64,000 bases of DNA from Jeongeupia naejangsanensis (GTDB lineage Bacteria; Pseudomonadota; Gammaproteobacteria; Burkholderiales; Chitinibacteraceae), in the NCBI RefSeq assembly GCF_016865585.1, contig NZ_JAESND010000007.1, forward strand, positions 62,001 through 126,000, written 5' to 3'. Shown here piece by piece: positions 17,128-25,665 of this stretch. Below the pieces are notes generated by a model. That model was given only the letters and a program-made list of their open reading frames with translations, did not search any database and was not told the DNA's origin. Positions within the stretch are counted from its first letter, which is position 1, and each line of letters opens with the position of its first letter. Both the position numbers and the translations under genes were made by a program.

Positions 17128-19632
17128 ATGACTCAGCCCGCAGGCAAGCAACTGGCTTTGCAATGGCAGTGCATCACCAACGGTCACAACGGCGACAACT
17201 TCGTTGCCGAGCTGACACTGAGCAACCACGCAGCCGCACCGCTGGCCGGCGAAGGTTGGGCGATCTATTTCAACACCTGCCGCAAGATCAAGGCCGAAGG
17301 CATTGAAGGTGGTGTTGCGATCGAACAGGTCAACGGTGACCTGTGGCGCATGGTGCCGACGGCCGACTTTGGAATTCTTTCTAGTGAAGAAAGCAAACGG
17401 ATCCGTTACGAGGGCTTGTTCTGGGTAATCCAGGAAACCGACGCACCGCTGGGTTTTTACATCGTTTACAACGACGGCACCCCGCAGGCGCGCGCCGAAG
17501 CCATCGGCGACCCGCGCATCCTGCCGTTCGTGACCGAAGGGCAGCGCAACCGTTCGGCCAACGACAAGGTGCCGCTGGTGACGCCGGCGACGCGCTTTGC
17601 CGATAACGAAAAGCTCACGCTGCTCGCCGCCGATGCCGTCGGCAAGATCACCCCGACGCCGCTCGAGTCGCGTCTGGGCGGCGGCCAGTTCGTCATCGAT
17701 GCCGGTACGATCATCGCGCATTCGGATGCATTGAATGCCGAGGCGGCTTTCCTGCAGTCGGCACTGGCCGATGCCGGCGTGCAGGCGCAACGTGCTGCGG
17801 CCGGTCGCGGCATCGTGCTGCAGATCGGCGCCGTGCACGTCGCCGAGACGGGGGCGCCGGCCGAAGCCTATTCGCTTGAAATCGGCGCCGACGGTGTCGT
17901 GATTACCGGCGCGTCGAAGCACGGGGTGTTCAATGGTATCCAGAGCCTGCGCCAGCTGCTGCCGGTCGATGCTTTCGTGAATCCGCTGCCGGCCCTGGCC
18001 GTGCCGTTCGGCCGCGTCGTCGATGCACCGCGCTTTGCCTATCGCGGCCTGCATCTGGACGTGGGCCGCAACTTCTCGTCCAAGCAAAGCGTGCTGCGCC
18101 TGCTCGAATGCATGGCGCTGTACAAGCTCAACCAGTTCCATTTCCACCTGACCGATGACGAAGGCTGGCGTCTGGAAATCCCGACGCTGCCGGAGCTGAC
18201 CGAGATCGGCTCGGGTCGTGGTTATACCGCGACCGAGACCGATCATCTGGTGCCGTGCTTCGGCTCGGGCGCCGAGGTGGAAGGCTCGAGCGGTACCGGT
18301 TTCTACAGCCGCGCCGATTTCATCGAGATCCTCAAGTTCGCGACCGCGCGCCATATCGAAGTCGTGCCCGAGTTCGACGTGCCGGGCCACGCACGTTCGG
18401 CGATCAAGGCAATGAACGTCCGCTACGAGCGTCTGAAGGCCGCCGGCCAGCTCGAAGCCGCCGAGCAGTACCTGCTGACCGACTTTGCCGACCAGTCCGA
18501 ATACGAGTCGGTGCAGCTGTGGCGCGACAACGTGATCTGCATCGCCCGCGAAGGCGCGTACAACTTCATCGAAACGGTGATTGCCGACGTCAAGGCGATG
18601 TACGCCGAGGCCCAGGCGCCGTGGACGACGCTGCATACCGGCGGCGACGAAGTCCCGCACGGTGCATGGGAAGCATCGCCGATCTGCCAGGCGTTCATGA
18701 AAGAACACGGCATGACGACGATCCAGGAGTTGCAGGACCACTTCCTCGCGCGTTATCGCGACATCCTGAAGAAGCATGGCCTGACCTTCGGCGGCTGGGA
18801 AGAGATCGCGCTGAAGAAGGAAACCGTCGACGGCGTCGTGCATCACGGCCCGAATCCGAAGTTCGTCGATGCCAACTTCCGCCCGTACATCTGGAACAAC
18901 GTCTGGGGCTGGGGCCAGGAAGACTTTGCCTACCAGCTGGCCAACGCCGGCTACAAGGTCGTGCTGTGCAACGTGACCAACCTGTATTTCGATCTGGCGT
19001 ACGAGAAGGATCCGTCCGAGCCGGGTTACTACTGGGGCGGCTTCATCACCACGCGCAAGGCCTTCGAGTTCTGCCCGCTGGACATCTACACCACGGCAAC
19101 GGTCAACCTGTTCGGCCATGATCTTGGCGATTCGCTCAAGGACAAGGCCAAGCTGACCGCGCAGGGCACGGCCAACGTGCTCGGCATTCAGGGCGAGCTG
19201 TGGGCCGAGAACATCCGCGACGCCGGCCGCCTCGAGTATCTGGCCATGCCGCGGCTGATCGCACTGGCCGAGCGGGCGTGGGCGAAGGACCCGGGCTGGA
19301 CCTTCGTCGCCGACAAGGCCGTGCGCGATGCACGCATGGACGCCGACTGGAACCAGTTTGCCAACCGTCTCGGCCAGCGCGAACTGCCACGTCTGGACGG
19401 TCTGGTCGGTGGTTACGGCTACCGCGTGCCGGTGCCGGGCGCCGTGCTCGACGGCGGCAAGCTGATTGCCAACGTCGAAGCACCGGGCTTCGTGCTGCGT
19501 TACACCACCGACGGCAGCGAACCGACCAACGCGTCGGCGCAGTACGCCGGTCCGGTGGCGGTGTCCGGTACGGTCAAGCTGGCCGCGTTCACCACGACCG
19601 GCCGCCGCGGTCGCGTCGTCAGCGTAGGCTGA
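17128..19632 (+). CDS. GH20 beta-N-acetylhexosaminidase (chitobiase-type), no signal peptide
   Basis: An 834-residue GH20 enzyme that releases terminal GlcNAc from chitobiose and related oligosaccharides. Domain order: CHB_HEX-type N-terminal beta domain (about 8-155), GH20b (about 165-290), TIM-barrel GH20 domain (293-720) and a C-terminal chitobiase Ig-like domain (about 760-834, DGSEPT). The catalytic Asp-Glu pair is in TLHTGGDEVPHGAWE (Asp507, Glu508). Other family marks are YRGLHLDVGRNF and NQFHFHLTDDEGWRLEI. The ATG follows GAGGAAGAG. No hydrophobic leader is visible and no in-frame upstream start would add one. The enzyme is therefore either cytoplasmic or exported by a non-Sec route. 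It stands alone with a terminator. Confidence 0.95.
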   Translation: MTQPAGKQLALQWQCITNGHNGDNFVAELTLSNHAAAPLAGEGWAIYFNTCRKIKAEGIEGGVAIEQVNGDLWRMVPTADFGILSSEESKRIRYEGLFWVIQETDAPLGFYIVYNDGTPQARAEAIGDPRILPFVTEGQRNRSANDKVPLVTPATRFADNEKLTLLAADAVGKITPTPLESRLGGGQFVIDAGTIIAHSDALNAEAAFLQSALADAGVQAQRAAAGRGIVLQIGAVHVAETGAPAEAYSLEIGADGVVITGASKHGVFNGIQSLRQLLPVDAFVNPLPALAVPFGRVVDAPRFAYRGLHLDVGRNFSSKQSVLRLLECMALYKLNQFHFHLTDDEGWRLEIPTLPELTEIGSGRGYTATETDHLVPCFGSGAEVEGSSGTGFYSRADFIEILKFATARHIEVVPEFDVPGHARSAIKAMNVRYERLKAAGQLEAAEQYLLTDFADQSEYESVQLWRDNVICIAREGAYNFIETVIADVKAMYAEAQAPWTTLHTGGDEVPHGAWEASPICQAFMKEHGMTTIQELQDHFLARYRDILKKHGLTFGGWEEIALKKETVDGVVHHGPNPKFVDANFRPYIWNNVWGWGQEDFAYQLANAGYKVVLCNVTNLYFDLAYEKDPSEPGYYWGGFITTRKAFEFCPLDIYTTATVNLFGHDLGDSLKDKAKLTAQGTANVLGIQGELWAENIRDAGRLEYLAMPRLIALAERAWAKDPGWTFVADKAVRDARMDADWNQFANRLGQRELPRLDGLVGGYGYRVPVPGAVLDGGKLIANVEAPGFVLRYTTDGSEPTNASAQYAGPVAVSGTVKLAAFTTTGRRGRVVSVG

Positions 19633-19648
19633 TCGCCGCCGATCCAGC

Positions 19649-19678
19649 AAAAAACCCCGCGTATGCGGGGTTTTTTTA
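19649..19678. terminator. Bidirectional Rho-independent terminator
   Basis: The arms AAAAACCCCGC and GCGGGGTTTTT surround a short TAT loop, with A- and T-runs on the two sides. It separates the GH20 gene from the convergent unknown gene. Confidence 0.85.
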
Positions 19679-19724
19679 TTGGCGCTGAAACGGCCGGTAT
19701 CCGGCCGGTTCGACCGCGCCAGCG

Positions 19725-20228
19725 TCAGCTGGCCAACTCAACCAAATGCAGTTCGATTTCGACGTTTTCGTCCGAATGGCGGATCTGTGCCAGCAGCACG
19801 GCGTCGACGAAGTTGGCGAAGCGGCGTAGAAGGATCGAGTTCGCCAGTGCCGGCACCATCTCGTTGCGGAAGCCCGAAATGTAGCGCAGCGCGCCGACGC
19901 AGTTCTCTTCGAGCTCGTCTTCGTACTCGCCGAGCAGATCCTTGATCGCCTTGCGGATTTCCTTCACTTCCTTGAACAGGTCGCTGGAAATGTCGCACAG
20001 GTCGGTGAAACGCAGCGCGACGTCGATGTGGCCGCGGCCGGCAATGCGGCGGGCCAGCGTGCGCGATGCCTCGCACAGCCGGTCCAGGTCGTGGTCGGTC
20101 AGCTGCACGTCGTCGAGCGGGAAGTATTCATGCACCGCGGCCAGTGCCTGGCGGATGCCTTCGCCGGTACGCAGCGCTTCGGGGAGCGCACTGCTGGCGC
20201 GCGCGGTGATCTTGTAGGTTTGGGCCAT
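19725..20228 (-). CDS. Unknown helical protein
   Basis: A 167-residue acidic, mostly alpha-helical protein that I do not recognise. The ATG (complement of 20226-20228) has CAGGAG at good spacing. The middle is highly charged (LFKEVKEIRKAIKDLLGEYEDELEENC). Then comes a region with several hydrophobic heptads (YISGFRNEMVPALANSILLRRFANF), which suggests a coiled coil or helical bundle. There is no signal peptide or membrane segment. It lies 94 nt downstream of the ankyrin gene on the same strand and could be co-transcribed with it. A phage or toxin origin was considered, but no motif supports it. Confidence 0.7.
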   Translation of the reverse strand: MAQTYKITARASSALPEALRTGEGIRQALAAVHEYFPLDDVQLTDHDLDRLCEASRTLARRIAGRGHIDVALRFTDLCDISSDLFKEVKEIRKAIKDLLGEYEDELEENCVGALRYISGFRNEMVPALANSILLRRFANFVDAVLLAQIRHSDENVEIELHLVELAS

Positions 20229-20321
20229 CGTATTCTCCTGTTCCTGGCGGTGCCGGCGCCCCTTTTTCTGCAATGACGGGCTGCGGCTGTGCAAGGCTAC
20301 ACCATCAGGATGATCGAGGTA

Positions 20322-21236
20322 CTAACGGCGCTCGCGCTGGCGTACAGACTGTGTCAACAGCATCAGTTCGCACAGGCGCTGCTGACCGGTTTGCGCCGCG
20401 ATCGAGTAGGGCGTGCTGCCGTCGCGGTGCCGGGCGTCGGCGTCGGCGCCATGGTCGAGCAACCGTACGGCCACGTCGGTATGCCGGTTGGCAACGGCCT
20501 TGTGCAGGGCGGTCCAGCCATCCGGGGTGCTCATGTCGACGCGGGCGCCGGCGGCGATCAGCCGCTTGACGATGAGGAGGTGGCCACGGCTGGCGGCCTG
20601 GATCATTGCCGTAAAGCCGCTGTGGCTCTCGGCGTTGACGTTGGCGCCGCGGTTGACCAGCATGTCGACGACCGGGTCGTAGCCGTTCAGTGCCGCCCAG
20701 TGCAGTGGCGTGTAACCGCCGCGATCGCTGGCGTGGATGCTGGCGCCATGGGTCAGCAACCATTCGGCCGAGGCGACGCTGCCGTCGAAGCTGGCGCGCA
20801 TCAGTGCCGTCCAGCCATTGTCATCGGCACCGTCGATCTGGACCCCGGCCTGGAGGTAAAGCTGCAGCGTTTCAGGTGAATTCAGCCCGATGCTGCGGTG
20901 AAAATCGCCGACGGTTGCGCGCAGCCCGCGTTGCTCCAGCGCGTCGACCGCCGCTTCGCGCACGTGATCCCAGATGCCATCGGTGTCGGCCGGTTTGCGC
21001 ATGATCTCGTCGTGGGCATTGCCGAATGTCATCAGCTCCATGCCGATCTCGGCCGGAAAGCCCTGACGGTCGGGACGGTCCATGATCATCAGCGATTCGA
21101 GATACTCGTTGATCGCCTCGCTGCCCCACAGCTCGACCAGCCGGTTGGCGATACGCGGATAGCGTTCGATCAGATGGACAGGGCTGCGGTGGGCTTGTCC
21201 ATGTTGTTCCAGCAGCGCATGCAAGGGATGTGTCAT
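20322..21236 (-). CDS. Ankyrin-repeat protein with a helical N-terminal domain
   Basis: A 304-residue cytoplasmic protein. Residues 1-110 form an unrecognised helical domain (MTHPLHALLEQHG, then LVELWGSEAINEYLESLM). From about residue 115 to 295 there are five or six ankyrin repeats, recognisable by NGWTALMRASFDGSVASAEWLLTHGA, GGYTPLHWAALNG, SGFTAMIQAASRGH, DGWTALHKAVANRH and DGSTPYSIAAQTG. Ankyrin repeats bind protein partners, so the N-terminal part may carry the specific role. No secretion signal is visible. The helical protein downstream is a candidate partner by position only. The tRNA-Leu gene lies upstream on the other strand. Confidence 0.85.
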   Translation of the reverse strand: MTHPLHALLEQHGQAHRSPVHLIERYPRIANRLVELWGSEAINEYLESLMIMDRPDRQGFPAEIGMELMTFGNAHDEIMRKPADTDGIWDHVREAAVDALEQRGLRATVGDFHRSIGLNSPETLQLYLQAGVQIDGADDNGWTALMRASFDGSVASAEWLLTHGASIHASDRGGYTPLHWAALNGYDPVVDMLVNRGANVNAESHSGFTAMIQAASRGHLLIVKRLIAAGARVDMSTPDGWTALHKAVANRHTDVAVRLLDHGADADARHRDGSTPYSIAAQTGQQRLCELMLLTQSVRQRERR

Positions 21237-21419
21237 GACGAAGGAAGGAAGGGGCCGAACGCTTATTTAATAGTGATTATGCCTCCGGGCACAAGGGCAG
21301 CATCACCATCACTTTTTTCGATCCCGCGCTGGACAGGCGGTAGGCGCTGACGTATATTCCCGTCTCTCGCAAGGCGCACCATCCTCAGCGCTGCGAGTGT
21401 TGCAAAATCGATTGTGAAT

Positions 21420-21504
21420 GCCGACATGGTGAAATTGGTAGACACGCTATCTTGAGGGGGTAGTGGCTTCGGCTGTGTGAGTTCGAGTCTCACTGTCGGC
21501 ACCA
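21420..21504 (+). tRNA. tRNA-Leu (anticodon GAG)
   Basis: An 85-nt class II tRNA. The acceptor stem GCCGACA pairs with TGTCGGC and the CCA end is encoded. The D-arm has AAATTGGTAGACAC, the usual leucine pattern. The anticodon stem CTATC/GGTAG encloses the loop TTGAGGG, giving anticodon GAG. The variable arm is short (GGCTTCGGCT) and the T-arm has GTTCGAGTC. An intrinsic terminator follows 16 nt later. Confidence 0.97.
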
Positions 21505-21519
21505 TTCAGATCGATACCG

Positions 21520-21547
21520 AGCCGAAGCGCATGCTTCGGCTTTTTTG
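21520..21547 (+). terminator. Rho-independent terminator of tRNA-Leu
   Basis: AGCCGAAGC and GCTTCGGCT pair around an AT loop next to the centre, followed by six T. Confidence 0.85.
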
Positions 21548-21568
21548 TTGTCCGCGCGCGGTGCAACT

Positions 21569-21585
21569 ACAGTCGACTGTATAAT
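21569..21585 (+). promoter_or_regulatory. Candidate -10 element with adjacent palindrome upstream of the PilZ gene
   Basis: A perfect 12-nt palindrome, ACAGTCGACTGT (21569-21580), runs directly into TATAAT (21580-21585). It ends 25 nt before the GTG start of the PilZ gene. No good -35 is seen, so a regulated promoter with the palindrome as operator is possible. Confidence 0.35.
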
Positions 21586-21610
21586 CGAATGCTGATTGAC
21601 GGAGTGCGAC

Positions 21611-22054
21611 GTGAACACACCGGATGAGCTTGGATTTCATCGCGAACTGCAGGGCAGCCAGATCGATACCGCTTGGTTTTCGCCGCGTGGCGAGCCGCGC
21701 TATCTGCTGAACTGGCGTGTGTCGCTGGTCTATCAGGATGCCGGCAAGCGGCAGACTTTCCGTGGCCGCGTGTTCGATCTGTCCCGTACCGGCTTCAGCC
21801 TGCTGTCCGATCACAATCTGCCGGTGTCCGATCAGGTCACCGTGCTGATTTCCGTGCCCCCGATGGCAGCCGGCCAGCGGCCACGCATTCTCGAAGTGAA
21901 AAGCCGTGTGCTCTATACGGTGCTGTCGAGCGAATTCCAGCAGTTCCGTGTCGGCGTGCGCTTTCTCGATTTCAAGGCCGATGGTCGTCGTTATCTCGAT
22001 GCCAATCTGGCAACGCGCGTCCCCGCACCTGTGTCAACCCGGCGCAGCGAATGA
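21611..22054 (+). CDS. PilZ-domain protein, probable cyclic-di-GMP receptor
   Basis: A 147-residue protein with a single PilZ domain. Both cyclic-di-GMP binding motifs are intact: RxxxR as RGEPR (Arg26 to Arg30) and (D/N)xSxxG as DLSRTG (Asp56 to Gly61). The remaining beta-barrel strands follow, such as RVLYTVLSSEFQQFRVGVRFLDF. The GTG start at 21611 was chosen because GGAG lies 6 nt upstream; the longer TTG form is unlikely. The gene is 38 nt before glrK and may share its transcript, which would place a c-di-GMP sensor in the same unit as the two-component system. A standalone PilZ protein usually acts on motility, pili or secretion. Confidence 0.88.
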   Translation: MNTPDELGFHRELQGSQIDTAWFSPRGEPRYLLNWRVSLVYQDAGKRQTFRGRVFDLSRTGFSLLSDHNLPVSDQVTVLISVPPMAAGQRPRILEVKSRVLYTVLSSEFQQFRVGVRFLDFKADGRRYLDANLATRVPAPVSTRRSE

Positions 22055-22092
22055 CGCGCTAGACTTGGGGCATTGCACCACCCGCGTCTGGC

Positions 22093-23541
22093 ATGCCCAC
22101 ACTGACCAAACCTTCCTTCCGTCAATTGCTGCTGCTGGCCTTCGTGCTCACCGCCGTGCTGCTGAGCGCGACCTCGCTGCGGGCGCTGTCGACGCTGCAG
22201 CGGGTTGCGACGCAGGCCAGAACGCTGTCCGACGCGGCGGTACGGCAGACCGAGGCGGTCGAGCGGCTGAACGAGCGGACGCAGCTGTTCGAGCGCAGCC
22301 TGCGCCAGTACCTGGTCCTTGATGACGCCAGTTTCCTGATGCGTGCACGGCAATCGAACCAGGATGCCGCCGACGCGGTGCGCTGGCTGCGCACGCATGC
22401 CGGCAGCGAACCCGCCCTGATCGCCGCGCTGCAGGACTGGGCGCAGATTGGCGGGATGGTCGAGGCCGGACTGGCTCGGGATGCGATCCACGACCAGCGC
22501 CGTCAGGCCGTGCTGTTCGAGCATATTGCCCGGCTGCGCAGCCTGAACGAGCAGATCGCGCAGGAGAGCCGCCACGAACTCGACCGCCGCAACAGCGCCT
22601 TGCTCGACGCGCTGGACCACGAGCGGCAGACGATCGCGATCATGGTCGCGGTTGCGGTCGGGATCGCGGCTCTGATCGCGCTGGCGCTGGCCGGCTGGCT
22701 GGCCCGGCCGCTGGCAAAGATCGAATCGGCGATCCACCGGCTGGGCGAAGGCCGGCTCGATACGCCGATTGCCATCCGGCGCGGGCCGGCCGATCTGCGG
22801 CGGCTTGGCGTCCAGCTCGACTGGCTGCGCCAGCGTCTGGCCGAACTGGACGCCGAGAAAACCCGCTTCGTCAGTCATGTTTCGCACGAACTGAAAACGC
22901 CACTGGCCTCGCTTCGGGAGGGCGTAGCCCTGCTGGAAGACGAGGTGCCGGGTGTGCTCAACACCGGCCAGCGCGAAGTCGTCGATATCCTGGCAAGCAA
23001 TGTCGCCGCGCTGCAGCGGCAGATCGAAGACCTGCTGCGTTACCATTCGATGCAGTTTTCCGCGCGGGCGCTCGTACGTACGCCGCTGGACCTGACGGCG
23101 CTGATCGGCTCGGTCATCGAGGCGCAGCGGCTGCACTGGCTGGCGCAATCGCTGACGGTCGCGCTCGACGGCGAAGCACCGGTTTACCGTGGCGATGCCG
23201 ACCGGCTGGGCGCCGTGATCGGCAACCTGCTGTCGAATGCCATCCGCTTCAGCCCCAAGGGCGGGCGGATCCGCTTCGTGCTGGCGTATCGCGATGCCAC
23301 GACGATGATCGACTGCATCGACCAGGGGCCCGGCGTGGCGGAGGCCGACGCCGAACGGATCTTCCAGCCCTTTGTCCAGGGCGAACGTCAGCCCGGTGGT
23401 GCCCGTCGTGGCAGCGGGCTTGGGCTGTCGATCGTCAACGAATACCTCGCCGCCCATGGCGGCGACATTGCCCTGTTGCCCAGTGCGCAGGGCGCCCATT
23501 TCCGGATTGAATTGCCCGATGAAACGACTGAAACGACCTGA
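22093..23541 (+). CDS. glrK: Sensor histidine kinase GlrK/QseE-type
   Basis: A 482-residue membrane kinase. TM1 is at about residues 10-32, the periplasmic helical sensor at about 33-180 and TM2 at about 180-205. A HAMP segment follows (ARPLAKIESAIHRLGEGRLDTPI). HisKA has FVSHVSHELKTPLASL with His265, and HATPase_c has NLLSNAIRFSPKGG, DQGPGV and GSGLGLSI. Topology and gene order (kinase, small lipoprotein, sigma-54 response regulator) match the GlrK-QseG-GlrR system, which responds to envelope stress in enterobacteria. The end overlaps the QseG-like gene by 23 nt. Partner identity is well supported by context; the signal is not known. Confidence 0.88.
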   Translation: MPTLTKPSFRQLLLLAFVLTAVLLSATSLRALSTLQRVATQARTLSDAAVRQTEAVERLNERTQLFERSLRQYLVLDDASFLMRARQSNQDAADAVRWLRTHAGSEPALIAALQDWAQIGGMVEAGLARDAIHDQRRQAVLFEHIARLRSLNEQIAQESRHELDRRNSALLDALDHERQTIAIMVAVAVGIAALIALALAGWLARPLAKIESAIHRLGEGRLDTPIAIRRGPADLRRLGVQLDWLRQRLAELDAEKTRFVSHVSHELKTPLASLREGVALLEDEVPGVLNTGQREVVDILASNVAALQRQIEDLLRYHSMQFSARALVRTPLDLTALIGSVIEAQRLHWLAQSLTVALDGEAPVYRGDADRLGAVIGNLLSNAIRFSPKGGRIRFVLAYRDATTMIDCIDQGPGVAEADAERIFQPFVQGERQPGGARRGSGLGLSIVNEYLAAHGGDIALLPSAQGAHFRIELPDETTETT

Positions 23542-24070
23542 ACTGCTATTCGTCTTGCTGCTGGCGGCCTGCGTCAGCCCGCCCGAATCCAGGCCGAAGC
23601 CGGTGGCATCGGCGCCGGTGGCCAAGGCGGTTGCCAGCGAGGTGGCGGTGATCACTGCGCCGGACTGGCGTGGACTGTTCGAGTATGCGGTGTCGTTGCG
23701 GGTGCGCGCACCGGCTGACCTGAACCGCGAAATCGCCCGGCTTGCTGCCGAGCAGGGAGAAGCTGCGCAGGTGCAGCGTGCCATGGCGTACGCGCAGTTG
23801 CGCGGTAGTGGCGACCTGACGCGGGCAATCGGTCTGCTGGATGCCATGCAGAAGAGCGGCACGCCGCAAGCCGAAGCGCTGCGACCGCTGGCCCAGTGGT
23901 TGTCGGCCCAGTACGCCGATCTGCGCCGGCAGGATGCGGAGGCCGACAAGCTGAACCAGCAGTTGAAAGATGCGCAACGACGCGCCAATGACCTCAACGA
24001 CAAGCTCAACGCGCTCAAGGCAATCGAGCATGGCCTGCCGCTGAAACCTGCCGGCAAGGCGACGCCATGA
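23519..24070 (+). CDS. qseG: QseG-like outer-membrane lipoprotein
   Basis: A 183-residue lipoprotein. The signal LLFVLLLAAC ends in a lipobox Cys at about position 18. The mature part is Ala/Pro-rich, then helical, and ends in a strong coiled coil (RRQDAEADKLNQQLKDAQRR, then ANDLNDKLNALKAI). In E. coli QseG sits in the outer membrane, contacts the sensor kinase and raises its activity. This gene overlaps the kinase by 23 nt and the regulator by 4 nt, so all three are translated together. Sequence conservation of QseG is low in general, so the name rests mainly on position, lipoprotein signal and coiled coil. Confidence 0.75.
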   Translation: MKRLKRPELLFVLLLAACVSPPESRPKPVASAPVAKAVASEVAVITAPDWRGLFEYAVSLRVRAPADLNREIARLAAEQGEAAQVQRAMAYAQLRGSGDLTRAIGLLDAMQKSGTPQAEALRPLAQWLSAQYADLRRQDAEADKLNQQLKDAQRRANDLNDKLNALKAIEHGLPLKPAGKATP

Positions 24071-25425
24071 GCGGCGCCTCATTGCTGCTGGTCGATGACG
24101 ACGTCGACCTGCTCCGACTGCTGTCGATGCGGCTGACTGCCGCCGGCTATCGCGTCAGCACCGCCGAAACCGTGCAGGCCGCGCTGGCGCAGCTGGCGGT
24201 CAGTACGCCGCAGCTGGTGATCAGTGACGTCCGTCTGCCCGATGGCGACGGGCTGGCGCTGTTCGGCGAGATTCGCGCCCGCCTGCCGGCGCTGCCGGTG
24301 ATCCTGCTGACGGCGCACGGCACGATTCCGGATGCGGTCGACGCAACCAGCCGCGGCGTGTTCGGCTATCTGACCAAGCCCTTCGACAGCAAGGTTCTGC
24401 TCGACAAGGTCCGTCAGGCGCTGAGCGTGTCGGCGGCGACGCCGGAGGCCGGTGACGAAGCGTGGCGCAGCGACATTGTCAGCCATTCGAGTGCAATGAG
24501 CGAGTTGCTCGGCGAGGCGAAGCTGATTGCCGCCTCGGACGCCAGCGTGCTGATTCGCGGGGAGTCGGGAACCGGGAAGGAGTTGCTGGCGCGCGCGATT
24601 CACAAGGCCAGCCCGCGTGCGGCCAAGCCGTTCGTTGCGATCAACTGCGGCGCCATTCCGGAGGCCCTACTCGAGTCCGAGCTGTTCGGCCACGTCAAGG
24701 GCGCCTTCACCGGGGCGGTCAACCACCATCGCGGCCTGTTTCAGGCCGCCGACGGCGGCACGCTGTTTCTCGACGAAATCGGCGACATGCCGCTGGCCTT
24801 GCAGGTCAAGCTCTTGCGCGTGCTGCAGGAGCGCGCGGTCCGGCCGGTCGGCAGCAGCGAGTCGGTGCCGATCGATGTGCGCATCCTCTCGGCGACGCAC
24901 CGCGATCTCGACGCGGCGATGGCGGATGGCGAGTTTCGCGAGGACCTGTATTACCGGCTCAACGTCGTTGCGCTGACACTGCCGCCGCTGGCCGAACGGC
25001 GCGAGGACATTCCGCTGCTCGCCAACCATCTATTGCAGCGGCTGGCCGAAAAATACGCGAAGCAGCTCAACGGTTTCGCGCCGGACGCGCTCGAAGCGCT
25101 GTCGACGGCGGCGTGGCCCGGCAACGTACGTCAGCTGTTCAATGCGATCGAGCAGGTTTGCGCGCTGTGTACGGCGAGCATCGTGCCGCTGGCACTGGTG
25201 CAGCGGGCATTGCGCCAGCCATCGGCCGAGGTGCTCAGCTACGCGGAGGCCAAACGTCGTTTCGAGCTCGATTACCTGACCCGGCTGCTGAAGCTGAGCG
25301 ACGGCAACGTCGCCGATGCCGCCAAGCTGGCCGACCGCAATCGCACCGAGTTTTACCGGTTGCTGCAAAAGCACGGGCTGAATGCCGCGATGTTTCGTGG
25401 CGCGAATGATGGTGTCGCCGACTGA
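24067..25425 (+). CDS. glrR: Sigma-54-dependent response regulator GlrR/QseF
   Basis: A 452-residue NtrC-family regulator. The receiver (residues 4-120) has VDDDVD, phospho-acceptor Asp54 in [11 protein letters not shown] and Lys in LTKPFD. The AAA+ domain (about 140-375) has [13 protein letters not shown] (Walker A), GAFTGA for contact with sigma-54 (starting at residue 212) and LFLDEIGDM (Walker B). A short Fis-type HTH ends the protein ([26 protein letters not shown]). It activates transcription from -24/-12 promoters. A near-consensus sigma-54 promoter and two GlrR-like sites follow within 170 nt of its stop, in front of BON-domain genes. Those genes are therefore probable targets. Confidence 0.93.
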   Translation: MSGASLLLVDDDVDLLRLLSMRLTAAGYRVSTAETVQAALAQLAVSTPQLVISDVRLPDGDGLALFGEIRARLPALPVILLTAHGTIPDAVDATSRGVFGYLTKPFDSKVLLDKVRQALSVSAATPEAGDEAWRSDIVSHSSAMSELLGEAKLIAASDASVLIRGESGTGKELLARAIHKASPRAAKPFVAINCGAIPEALLESELFGHVKGAFTGAVNHHRGLFQAADGGTLFLDEIGDMPLALQVKLLRVLQERAVRPVGSSESVPIDVRILSATHRDLDAAMADGEFREDLYYRLNVVALTLPPLAERREDIPLLANHLLQRLAEKYAKQLNGFAPDALEALSTAAWPGNVRQLFNAIEQVCALCTASIVPLALVQRALRQPSAEVLSYAEAKRRFELDYLTRLLKLSDGNVADAAKLADRNRTEFYRLLQKHGLNAAMFRGANDGVAD

Positions 25426-25496
25426 CGACGCGACAAAATTCATTCGAATCAAGGGCTTGATCCCCGGTCCTCTTTTCCCGTCGGGTAAAAGCGACA
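25413..25496 (+). promoter_or_regulatory. Two GlrR-like upstream activator sites
   Basis: The E. coli GlrR site is TGTC-N10-GACA. Here TGTC-N10-GACG (25413-25430, across the glrR stop) and CGTC-N10-GACA (25479-25496) each have one mismatch. They lie about 170 and 100 nt upstream of the -24/-12 promoter, the usual distance for enhancer sites. Single half-sites are common in GC-rich DNA, so support comes from the pair plus position. Confidence 0.5.
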
Positions 25497-25581
25497 AATC
25501 TTCATCCCCGGCTGGCGCGCCTTGGTGCCGGCCGGGGGTGATGTACTTGTATCTCCTTGTTTCATTGGTGTTTTCCATGGC

Positions 25582-25597
25582 TGGCACGGTGTGTGCT
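25582..25597 (+). promoter_or_regulatory. Sigma-54 (-24/-12) promoter of the BON-domain genes
   Basis: TGGCACG-N4-GTGCT matches the sigma-54 consensus TGGCACG-N4-TTGCW with one mismatch. It keeps the invariant GG and GC with correct spacing. The predicted start of transcription is near 25608, 58 nt before the first BON gene and 157 nt after the sigma-54 activator gene glrR. Confidence 0.8.
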
Positions 25598-25665
25598 GAT
25601 GGCTTTGTACCGGCATCGTCACGATGACCGGCCAGAAAAACACCAACAACAACTGGAGAACCCCC

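Noticed and set aside
17020-19650. 876-codon open frame opposite the GH20 gene
   Set aside because: It is a compositional shadow; the sense frame holds all GH20 motifs.
25382-25627. 81-codon frame between glrR and the BON genes
   Set aside because: It overlaps the glrR end and the sigma-54 promoter, has no ribosome site and no family pattern.
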